Assembly (NCBI GenBank): GCA_964593455.1
Contig: CAZQHK010000058.1
Span: 1 to 16,099, forward strand
From: CAZQHK01 sp964593455
Lineage (GTDB): Bacteria > Muiribacteriota > CAYSPT01
Direction of reading: 5' to 3'
DNA: 16,099 nucleotides
Shown here: positions 1 through 6,631 of the stretch, piece by piece
How the letters are laid out: each line of letters starts with the position of its first letter
Position numbering within the stretch: position 1 is the stretch's first letter
Made by a program: the position numbers and the translations under genes
The notes under the pieces: generated by a model
Told to the model about the DNA's origin: nothing
What the model saw: the letters and a program-made list of their open reading frames with translations, nothing else
The model's database searches: none

Positions 1-193
1 ATCCAGGTTCGAGTCTAACATAAAAACTGGACCGGTTTTTGGGGGGCAGGTCACCGGTCTCTGAGCGCTCCCGGCCGATAATAACGGTAGTGCAGCCCTC
101 AATCGGGGAGATCATGATGAACACCGCGATGACGGTTAACATCACCAGCAATAGAGATGTTTTTAATGTCAATTTGATCACAACCTTTGTCAT
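1..193 (-). CDS. 5' end of an exported protein, possibly an Ntn-hydrolase of the C69 type (partial)
   Basis: An open frame starts at ATG 193 and runs leftward off the window edge, giving about 64 residues. It begins with a positively charged stretch (MTKVVIK) and then a long hydrophobic segment (residues about 12-29), so it should be exported or anchored. Directly after this comes IEGCTTVIIGRERSETGD. A Cys-Thr-Thr followed by a short hydrophobic strand and Gly is how mature C69-type dipeptidases and related Ntn-hydrolases begin, with the Cys as nucleophile. The residues that follow (LPPKNRSSFYV) do not continue the usual Asp-Gly-Ser pattern, so the family call is weak and a frameshift near the run of six C/G at 42-47 is possible. 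It lies on the same strand as the fapA-like gene, 56 bases downstream of it. A fragment of this gene recurs at 2155-2200. Confidence 0.4.
   Translation of the reverse strand, partial: MTKVVIKLTLKTSLLLVMLTVIAVFIMISPIEGCTTVIIGRERSETGDLPPKNRSSFYVRLEPG
58..103. repeat. Imperfect 46-base direct repeat, copy A (inside the edge gene)
   Basis: This stretch matches 2155-2200 in the same orientation with 39 of 46 identical positions and no gaps. In copy A it encodes, on the minus strand, the IEGCTTV..GRERSE segment of the partial exported protein. The similarity stops abruptly at both ends. Confidence 0.75.
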
Positions 194-249
194 GACGTTT
201 CCGGATCTCATGTTCTCCCAACAGTGTTCTAGGTCGAATGTTCATGGAG

Positions 250-2115
250 TTAGTGGTAGGGTCCTATGCGAATTTCCCCCTGGACGTTTGAAAGCGAGGC
301 AAACGTTAAAGGATCGGTTATCTTCCGGCAGGCTGTACCGATGTGTACAACGACACCGGGGTGCATGGTTTTGGATATTTTAACAACTCCACCTTTGTTT
401 TGAGTAACCTGATTTACCAGGTCATCCAGCCGGCTTTCGAGTTTCTCGATGAGTAACTCCAGTTCCTTGCGCTTTGCGCTCCATTCTTTCAGAAGGCGGA
501 TCTTCTTCGGAGGCAGTTTTCCCACCTCTTGTTTTTCCAGTATGACATTAATGGAGTTTACCAGTTCGATGAGCGTTTTTTCCGCCTGGGTGAGGTCTGT
601 GTCCACCTGGTGATATTCCTGGATTAACCGAGGATTACTGCCCACGTGCAGTTCGGTCCTGACATCAACATGTGAACCGATCGTTTTCGATTCCACGACC
701 TTTCCGGCTATGATTTTCCCACCCACGATCACCGCTTTATTACCGGTGACTTCCACTTTCTCACCGGCCAGGACCTGGGAGTGCATGATCTCATTTTCAA
801 CGATGACATTCTTTCCGGCATCGAGAATGGCATCGTCTACGAACTTGGCGGTGATATCTTCATCGGCCTTCACCAGTCCTCTGCCTTTGCTGATTATTCC
901 TCCCTTGACACTAATGCTGCCCCCGGCCACCAGGACCGCCGATTGAACGCTATCACCAACGAATATGGATCCCTTGGCACTGACCTTGAAATCATCGAGG
1001 ACACTCCCTTTGATCCTGACATCTCCGATGAAATCGATATTGCCTACCGAGTAATCAACGTCTTGTTTAATCTCGAAAACCTCTACCACCTGGGAAATTT
1101 TCCCGACAAACGTCACGTGCCCGTCGATAGTGGCGGTCAGGAGCAGGCCATCCTCCGATACCCTGGTGTTCTGTCCTCCCACCAATTCCAGGTCACGTCC
1201 TGTTTCCGCCGGCATGACTCGGCCGAGAACCGTTCTTCCCTCTTTGCCCAGATTGGCCGGAATTTTCTCCGCGATGGGCTCACCTTTGGAAATATTCTGA
1301 ACGATATTCAGGTCTCTAAAATCGACCTTACCGCCTTCCTCTTCATCCGGGACCTGTCTTCCGCGGATAGGCTGGAAGCGCTGTTTGATCTGCGCGTCAT
1401 CTCCCCGGGTGGGCTGAATTCCGTGCACGACATCGGTTTTTTCGTTGAAAACACTGTTGCTAAGCATAAACCGTATCGCTTCTTCGTCGATACCCACGAC
1501 GACCCCGGCCCCTTGAAGAGCTGTCTCCACTTGTTCAAATGAAGGTATTCTAGCGCCCGGAGTGCCGGCCAACGTTATAGAGGCTGTCATCTCGTTTGGA
1601 GGAATATCAACCAGGATCTGGATTTCACGGTAGATTTCCGCGTCGTAAACGGCTATTTTGACCGGGACCCCGTGAGCCAGGTCACAGGCACGCGTGACTT
1701 CGTCCCAGTCGACATCTTCGATACCTTGCCGTTCGATATGAGTGGAGGCCTTTTCAAGGCTAATCCTTGTGCCCGACCCCATCGGCTCGAAGACGGTGAG
1801 ATAGATACCGCTTGTATTTATTTCCACCGAGCAGTATCCGTCAGTGCCCAGACCTGAGTCGGTAATTTCATTTTCCTGTTCAGCAATTTGGTCCAACAGG
1901 CCGTCATACTTATCTTTGTCGGCCTCAGTTTTGCTTGCTTTACCGACGCAAACGCTGATTTCATAAGGACAGCCTTTGGCGCCAAACAAGCCATGTCTTC
2001 CTTTTACCAGAATTTCGTATGATACCTCTTCCGGATTTACCCCGAGCTTAATGGCGCCTCTTTTGATTGCTTCATCAAGAGTTTCCCCTTTGGTTATTAC
2101 TGTTTTAGAGGTCAT
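250..2115 (-). CDS. FapA/DUF342 family protein with N-terminal Jag-N-like domain
   Basis: This 621-residue protein begins with a small Jag-N/KhpB-N-like domain (about residues 1-55, with VITKGETLDEAIKRGA and GRHGLFGAKG). A linker region follows. The FapA core (about residues 275-490) contains ISKGEPIAEKIPANLGKEGRTVLG and a run of short glycine-rich strands (GNIDFIGDVRIKGSV, AGGSISVKGGI, VIVGGKIIAGK) typical of a right-handed beta-helix. A coiled coil (about 495-565) and a short beta tail follow. FapA proteins are linked to flagellar assembly and polar regulation in some bacteria, but many non-flagellar genomes carry them and the role is poorly defined. No flagellar gene lies nearby. I chose ATG 2115 over the TTG at 2121 because an AAGGAG site sits 7 bases upstream of the ATG. 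The family call is firm; the function is not. Confidence 0.85.
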   Translation of the reverse strand: MTSKTVITKGETLDEAIKRGAIKLGVNPEEVSYEILVKGRHGLFGAKGCPYEISVCVGKASKTEADKDKYDGLLDQIAEQENEITDSGLGTDGYCSVEINTSGIYLTVFEPMGSGTRISLEKASTHIERQGIEDVDWDEVTRACDLAHGVPVKIAVYDAEIYREIQILVDIPPNEMTASITLAGTPGARIPSFEQVETALQGAGVVVGIDEEAIRFMLSNSVFNEKTDVVHGIQPTRGDDAQIKQRFQPIRGRQVPDEEEGGKVDFRDLNIVQNISKGEPIAEKIPANLGKEGRTVLGRVMPAETGRDLELVGGQNTRVSEDGLLLTATIDGHVTFVGKISQVVEVFEIKQDVDYSVGNIDFIGDVRIKGSVLDDFKVSAKGSIFVGDSVQSAVLVAGGSISVKGGIISKGRGLVKADEDITAKFVDDAILDAGKNVIVENEIMHSQVLAGEKVEVTGNKAVIVGGKIIAGKVVESKTIGSHVDVRTELHVGSNPRLIQEYHQVDTDLTQAEKTLIELVNSINVILEKQEVGKLPPKKIRLLKEWSAKRKELELLIEKLESRLDDLVNQVTQNKGGVVKISKTMHPGVVVHIGTACRKITDPLTFASLSNVQGEIRIGPYH

Positions 2116-2154
2116 CAGCAAGCTCCTTCAAACAACCGATCATAACCATGCCTT

Positions 2155-2200
2155 TCTCTGAACGCTCCCGGCCGATATCGACGGTGGTGCAATCCTCAAT
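2155..2200. repeat. Imperfect 46-base direct repeat, copy B (probable gene remnant)
   Basis: Copy B lies in the 142-base gap between the desulfurase gene and the fapA-like gene. Read on the minus strand it still encodes IEDCTTVDIGRERSE, in the same frame as copy A. It follows a TAA stop directly and has no start codon, so it is not a working gene. The preserved reading frame, with changes partly at third codon positions, suggests a decayed duplicate of the edge gene's 5' part rather than a random match. Confidence 0.65.
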
Positions 2201-2232
2201 TTACAATAATGTACCGGTTGGAAAAAAGATAT

Positions 2233-2261
2233 AAAAAAAAATAACCGAACAAACCATTCAG
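2233..2261 (-). terminator. Weak intrinsic-type terminator of the desulfurase gene
   Basis: On the minus strand, CTGAA at the stop codon can pair with TTCGG across a seven-base loop. This is a five-pair stem that includes one G-U pair. It is followed closely by a run of nine T. The U-tract is good and the stem is weak, so termination may be partial. Confidence 0.35.
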
Positions 2262-3376
2262 ACAACAACTATCTCCAAACGATCGACTATGTCGCTGATC
2301 TCGGTCTCAGTCGTTGTTCTTCCCAAGCTGAAACGTACGGCTCCCATACCAATTTCAGGTGGTATCGCCATAGCTTCGAGAATTGGAGAAAGTGAGACCG
2401 TCCCTTCATGACAGGCCGAGCCGGTTGATACTGCCACTCCATCAAGTTTCGACACTATTTCAGCTCCATTCCGGCCGGTAAAGGAAACATTCAGCGTATT
2501 CGGAAGCCTCTCAGTGGGATGCCCGTTAAGGATTACCCGGCTGCCAAAAGAGCCGCACAACCTCTCCCAAAGCATGTCCCGGAGTTTGCGAATTTCCGGT
2601 CTTCCTGTCCATCCGGCGGCCAGCTGGCAGGCGGTTCCCAGTCCTATGTCAAGCAGGACGTTCTCCGTTCCGGCCCGGCGGCCTGACTCGTGGCCGCCCC
2701 CGTGAACGAAAGGCTCCACGTGAACACCGTGGCGGATATACAGTGCTCCGACTCCTTTGGGGGCATAGACCTTGTGCCCGGCTAGCGACAATAAATCCAC
2801 CCCGAGTTTATCAACCCTCGTCGATATCTTGCCTACCGACTGGGCTGCGTCAGTATGAAAGAGAATTCCGCGCTCACGCGTGATTCGCCCAATCTCAGCA
2901 ATCGGCTGAATAGTTCCCACCTCGTTGTTTGCATGCATCACGCTAATCAGGATCGTCTGGTCGGTAATGGCCTGGCGAACATGATCTGGATCGACCATAC
3001 CTTTTCCGTCCACCGGCAGGTATGTCACGTGCGCTCCCAAAGTTTCCAGGAATTGGCATGGATGGATCACCGAAGGATGCTCCACCCGGGTAGTGATAAT
3101 GTGATTTCCTCGATCTCGAAGAGCAAAAAAGGTCCCCTTTACAGCATGGTTGTTTGACTCGGTACCGCCGCTCGTGAACACGATCTCGTCTGGTCCGCAA
3201 CCAAGCAAATTCGCCACTTTAAAGCGGGCGTTTTCAACGGCCTCTTTCGCCTGAACGCCAGCCCAGTGACTACTGGAAGGGTTTCCGAAGTGGCCGGCGA
3301 GGAAGGGCCGCATAGCCTCCGCCACTTCAGGCGCGATTGGGGTGCTGGCGTTGAAGTCAAGGTATATTTGTTTCAT
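2258..3376 (-). CDS. Cysteine desulfurase (NifS/IscS family, PLP-dependent)
   Basis: This 372-residue protein would remove sulfur from L-cysteine, giving alanine and a protein-bound persulfide for Fe-S cluster or thio-cofactor assembly in the cytoplasm. It opens with the family's YLDFNASTP. It has the FTSGGTESNN phosphate-binding segment, EHPSV with the cofactor-stacking His, HTDAAQSVGK with the PLP-binding Asp, SLAGHK with the PLP lysine (about K202), and STGSACHEG with the catalytic Cys (about C322). Length is normal for group I enzymes. The Cys loop reads HEG where NifS and IscS usually have TS. I chose ATG 3376 over the upstream in-frame start at 3430 because a GAGGAG site sits just before it and the family N-terminus begins there. 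It is divergent from the large operon. No IscU, IscR or tRNA-thiolase gene is adjacent, so the sulfur acceptor is unknown; the radical SAM protein downstream would need an Fe-S cluster. Confidence 0.93.
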   Translation of the reverse strand: MKQIYLDFNASTPIAPEVAEAMRPFLAGHFGNPSSSHWAGVQAKEAVENARFKVANLLGCGPDEIVFTSGGTESNNHAVKGTFFALRDRGNHIITTRVEHPSVIHPCQFLETLGAHVTYLPVDGKGMVDPDHVRQAITDQTILISVMHANNEVGTIQPIAEIGRITRERGILFHTDAAQSVGKISTRVDKLGVDLLSLAGHKVYAPKGVGALYIRHGVHVEPFVHGGGHESGRRAGTENVLLDIGLGTACQLAAGWTGRPEIRKLRDMLWERLCGSFGSRVILNGHPTERLPNTLNVSFTGRNGAEIVSKLDGVAVSTGSACHEGTVSLSPILEAMAIPPEIGMGAVRFSLGRTTTETEISDIVDRLEIVVV

Positions 3377-3704
3377 TGTATTTTTCTCCTCATTTCTTCT
3401 TTTCAATGGTTGGAGGTCGCCGGAATTCATGATGTTTGTCCCATTACAGACAAAAGCAGTGCCATCATCATCGTGTCAAGAGAGAATCTTTATTTTTTGA
3501 AAATTAAGTGTGTTTGCACCGGGAAAATCATATAAAGTCGGAGATATAGAAGCTTTTTACAAGCCAAGTTTGCAGGTGATGATTTGAAGAGAAAGAAAGT
3601 CTAGAGTAAGGCGGGATGAAAAGCTTGATATATATTATGCATTACAATATTATGAGTAACGTTGTTTGAAGAGAAAACATACAATTGTTAAGGAGAGAAC
3701 AGTT
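3377..3704. other. Divergent intergenic region (328 bases)
   Basis: This region is AT-rich compared with the genes around it and carries no convincing ORF. It should hold the promoters of both divergent units. A strong rightward promoter is at 3625-3653. On the minus strand a perfect TTGACA sits at 3479-3474 but lacks a good -10 at normal spacing. No riboswitch fold or clear operator palindrome was recognised. Confidence 0.7.
3625..3653 (+). promoter_or_regulatory. Sigma70-like promoter of the ten-gene operon
   Basis: TTGATA (3625-3630) and TATTAT (3648-3653) are separated by exactly 17 bases, each one mismatch from the sigma70 consensus. Transcription would start near 3660, leaving a 5' leader of about 45 bases. 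The leader ends with an AAGGAGAG ribosome binding site before ATG 3705. The surrounding sequence is very AT-rich. Confidence 0.6.
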
Positions 3705-5552
3705 ATGCAAAAGAGAATAACGGTTTTCCTGGCCACAGCTGTCCTGGTAGCCGTCACCCTGTGTCAGTTCACCGGTGCGGAGGAGTTGTTCAAGGACCTG
3801 GTCGGACCGGTATCGGTAGGAAAGGTCACGACCGTCTCCCCGCTTCAAGTGCCGTTTATCACCTGGGGCGGCGATATGGCGACGTTTTACGCCAACGGTG
3901 GTCTGAAGACCAGGCCCGGTACCATATTCCGCCAACAGGGTCTCAACCTATCGATGGTGCCCGGTGACGATTTTATTCAACAGGTCCGCGATTACATGTC
4001 CGGCAAAAGTCCTTTTCTCAGGGGGACTTTTCGCATGATCGGTATGGCTTCCGAAATCATCGGCTCCCACCCGAGCACCAAGGGTGTCGTCATTATGCAG
4101 ATGACGTGGTCGGCCGGCGACCACTGCATTGCTCGCCAGGAGATAAAAACGATCAAAGACCTGAGGGGCAAGACCGTCGTTCTGCAGACCGGCGGTCCCC
4201 ATGTCGGTCTCCTGGATGATATATTACAGACCGGCCAACTCGGGTGGGACGACATCAAAGTTGTGTGGGCGGCAGACCTGTCCGGCACACCTGACAGTCC
4301 GGCGGAGATCTTCAGGAGAAATCCGAGAATCGATGCCTGCTTTGCTATTACCCCCGATATGATCAGCTTGACCGGCGGTCTCCAGAATATCGGCACCGGC
4401 GCGGAAGGTACCGTCAGAGGCGCGCGGGTACTGGTTTCCACGGCCGAACTGTCTCGTTCCATTGCCGACGTATACGTGTGCCGGAAAGACTTCTACGACA
4501 GTCAACGGGGCCTGGTCACGAAGTTCGTTTCAGGGTACCTGAAGGCTTGCGAAGATGTGCTGTCGCTCAAGAAACAGTACGAGACCAAAGGCTCAACCAG
4601 CTACATGAAGCTCCTTCAGCTCACCCAGGACATATACAGTAAGGACATCATTCCAACCCTGGAAGAAGATGCTCATGGGTTGCTGAGCGATTGCACCTTT
4701 GTCGGGTACCCGGGCAACGTCACGTTCTTTACCCAGAAAGGGAACCTGCACGGGTTTGAGGCTTTCCAGAAATCCGCCCTCGATCTGGCGACGAGCAGGG
4801 GATACGCGAAAACCAGACGTGGACTGTTTCCTTCGGGGCTGGATTACAGTTCGAGTGCGTTCTTGAACTACCTTTCAAAAACGGATATTACCAAGAAAGA
4901 CCGGTTCAGGGCAGAAGCGGTTATCGAGGAGATCGAGGAGCTCAGCTCGGGCGGAGTCCTCGACGAGAGGACCCTGATCTCGTTCACGATCCAGTTCAGG
5001 CCTAACCAGACCACGTTCAGCGCCAATCAGTATGGCGCCGAGTACCAGAGAGTGGTTCAACTGGCCGACAAGTACGGCAATGCCGTGGTGGCTATCAGAG
5101 GCCATGCCGATCCTTCAAAAACCCTGGTCGAACTGGTCAGAGCAGGGGTGAAAAAAGGTCTGCTCCGAAGATCCGGGAGCAAGGCAACCGGGTACCGGTA
5201 CTCGCTGAAAGGAAGGCCTCTCGATTTGACGCGTACCAACGAGATCGTAGAGCTTATCAAATATGGTGAGTTCGATGGGGTCCCGGAACACAATCCGCGG
5301 GCCGTTATGCAGGCTGCTCTCAACCTTGCCCGCAAGAGGGCGGAAGCTGTCCGCAAATCCATCATTGAATATGTGAAGGAAAGCGGGGGGTACCTGGACA
5401 AAAGCCAAATTCAACCCGTTGGTGTCGGGATAAAGGAACCCTTTATCGCCAAGCCACGCAGCATGGTAGAGGCCGAGCAGAACATGAGGGTCGAGTTCCG
5501 GCTCATCAGGGTCACCGCCGAAGTCATGACCGAATCAGACTTCGATTTTTGA
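3705..5552 (+). CDS. ABC substrate-binding protein fused to OmpA-like peptidoglycan-binding domain (fusion 1)
   Basis: This 615-residue exported protein has a signal peptide (about residues 1-25, MQKRITVFLATAVLVAV...). A NitT/TauT (NMT1-like) type II binding domain follows (about 40-400) with FITWGGDMATFYANGG and IKDLRGKTVVLQTGGPHVGLL, the 'gap-filling' pattern of these proteins. From about residue 425 there is an OmpA-like domain: ISFTIQFRPNQTTFS, IRGHADP and LARKRAEAVRKSI, ending in MRVEFRLIRV. The Asp of GHAD (about 469) and the Arg of KRAEAV (about 545) match the two residues that hold diaminopimelate in OmpA. They are about 76 residues apart instead of about 15, so the loop carries an insertion. 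I chose ATG 3705 (AAGGAGAG upstream, proper signal peptide) over the TTG at 3666. It is first in the operon. Likely role: a ligand-binding protein held on peptidoglycan, either delivering to the importer or acting as a sensor. The ligand is unknown. Confidence 0.85.
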   Translation: MQKRITVFLATAVLVAVTLCQFTGAEELFKDLVGPVSVGKVTTVSPLQVPFITWGGDMATFYANGGLKTRPGTIFRQQGLNLSMVPGDDFIQQVRDYMSGKSPFLRGTFRMIGMASEIIGSHPSTKGVVIMQMTWSAGDHCIARQEIKTIKDLRGKTVVLQTGGPHVGLLDDILQTGQLGWDDIKVVWAADLSGTPDSPAEIFRRNPRIDACFAITPDMISLTGGLQNIGTGAEGTVRGARVLVSTAELSRSIADVYVCRKDFYDSQRGLVTKFVSGYLKACEDVLSLKKQYETKGSTSYMKLLQLTQDIYSKDIIPTLEEDAHGLLSDCTFVGYPGNVTFFTQKGNLHGFEAFQKSALDLATSRGYAKTRRGLFPSGLDYSSSAFLNYLSKTDITKKDRFRAEAVIEEIEELSSGGVLDERTLISFTIQFRPNQTTFSANQYGAEYQRVVQLADKYGNAVVAIRGHADPSKTLVELVRAGVKKGLLRRSGSKATGYRYSLKGRPLDLTRTNEIVELIKYGEFDGVPEHNPRAVMQAALNLARKRAEAVRKSIIEYVKESGGYLDKSQIQPVGVGIKEPFIAKPRSMVEAEQNMRVEFRLIRVTAEVMTESDFDF

Positions 5553-5564
5553 GGAGTGGATCAA

Positions 5565-6536
5565 ATGAGACGATTCCGAACCGCCGTTGCGTTTCTCGTG
5601 TTCCTCGTGGTGTATTTCCCGGCCCAGGCTGAAGAAGGTCACTTGGGGGATAGTGTATATATAGATAACGTAGTCATCGTACTCGATGCCTCCGGTTCCA
5701 TGAACGTCTGGATGAACAACAGCTCCCTGTCAAAGATGGACGTTGCCAAATCGGCGCTTCTCGATGTGCTTCAGCATATACCCGATTCGACTAATATCGG
5801 GCTGTTGGTGTTCAGCGGGCATGGGGTCGATGACGAATGGGTCTATCCGCTCGGCCCGCGTGATGACGCGAAACTGACCCGGGCCATCAAATCTCCTCAG
5901 CCCGCCGGCGGGACCCCGCTTGGAGAATACATCAAGAAAGGGACCAACCGGCTTCTCGATGCACGAAATAGTCAGCATGGCTATGGTTCGTACAGGCTCT
6001 TGATTGTCACTGATGGTGAGGCCACCGACAAGCACCTGGTGGAGATCTACACTCCGGAGGTGATAGCCCGGGGAATTACCGTGGATGTCATCGGAGTAAA
6101 CATGGCCGGTGATCACACCTTAGCTACTAAAGTCCACTCTTACCGCAGGGCGAATGATCCGGCCGCTCTGAGGCAGGCCATTGCCGAAGTCTTTGCCGAG
6201 GTTTCTGACTCCGATGCCGGTGGTGTCGCCGAGGAAGAAGCTTTCGAGATCATCAAATCCATCCCGGGCGAGATAGCCATGTCGATGCTGGAAACCCTTT
6301 CCGCCAGCGGCAATTATCCCATCGGTAAGAACAAGGATTTTAGCAAATATATCAAAAGAAACGGAAAGTGGTACCAACCGAGACGACCGACTCCGGCCAA
6401 AGCCAGCAATGTCAGTGGACACAAGAAAAACACGACTAAAAAATCTGACTTTGAGAATTTTAAAATCATGATAATGATCGCGATTTTTTTTATTATCATG
6501 TGGGCCCGAACCCGGGCTCGAAACCGGAACAGGTAA
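5565..6536 (+). CDS. Exported von Willebrand factor A (VWA) protein with C-terminal membrane anchor
   Basis: This 323-residue protein has a signal peptide or N-terminal anchor (about residues 1-22, MRRFRTAVAFLVFLVV) and a VWA domain (about 30-210). The metal-site (MIDAS) residues are complete: DASGSM (D41, S43, S45), the Thr of GGTPLG (about T117) and TDG (D150). A hydrophobic segment near the end (about 300-314, IMIMIAIFFIIMWA) is followed by a basic tail, RTRARNRNR. That fits a periplasmic VWA domain anchored in the inner membrane with its tail in the cytoplasm. VWA domains bind protein ligands through a divalent metal, so a partner is expected; the OmpA-fused binding proteins on either side are the natural candidates (inference). 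ATG 5565 is chosen over GTG 5556 because GAGGAG at 5551-5556 is its ribosome site; the gap to the previous stop is 12 bases. Confidence 0.85.
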   Translation: MRRFRTAVAFLVFLVVYFPAQAEEGHLGDSVYIDNVVIVLDASGSMNVWMNNSSLSKMDVAKSALLDVLQHIPDSTNIGLLVFSGHGVDDEWVYPLGPRDDAKLTRAIKSPQPAGGTPLGEYIKKGTNRLLDARNSQHGYGSYRLLIVTDGEATDKHLVEIYTPEVIARGITVDVIGVNMAGDHTLATKVHSYRRANDPAALRQAIAEVFAEVSDSDAGGVAEEEAFEIIKSIPGEIAMSMLETLSASGNYPIGKNKDFSKYIKRNGKWYQPRRPTPAKASNVSGHKKNTTKKSDFENFKIMIMIAIFFIIMWARTRARNRNR

Positions 6537-6631
6537 CAGTAAGAAACGTGAAGTCCGTGGTTGATCAAGTCCATAAAACTGTGGAAGTGAGGTGAATCAG
6601 ACTGTCTGAGAGATCAGTTAAAGGATGCCTG

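Noticed and set aside
39..383. Plus-strand open frame of 114 codons at the left edge
   Set aside because: It overlaps antisense both the exported edge gene and the fapA-like 3' end and has no motif; the minus strand gives a signal-peptide-like N-terminus.
781..1542. Plus-strand open frame (253 codons) inside the fapA-like gene
   Set aside because: Antisense to a well-supported FapA/DUF342 coding region; no ribosome site or recognisable motif.
3450..3479. Minus-strand TTGACA as a desulfurase promoter
   Set aside because: The -35 is perfect, but the best -10 at 17-18 base spacing (CTTTTG or TTTTGT) matches poorly; not strong enough to call.
6593..6595. In-frame TGA upstream of fusion 2 as a readthrough or selenocysteine codon
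   Set aside because: No selenocysteine insertion-type hairpin was evident and the upstream frame is only 15 codons; a start downstream of it is simpler.
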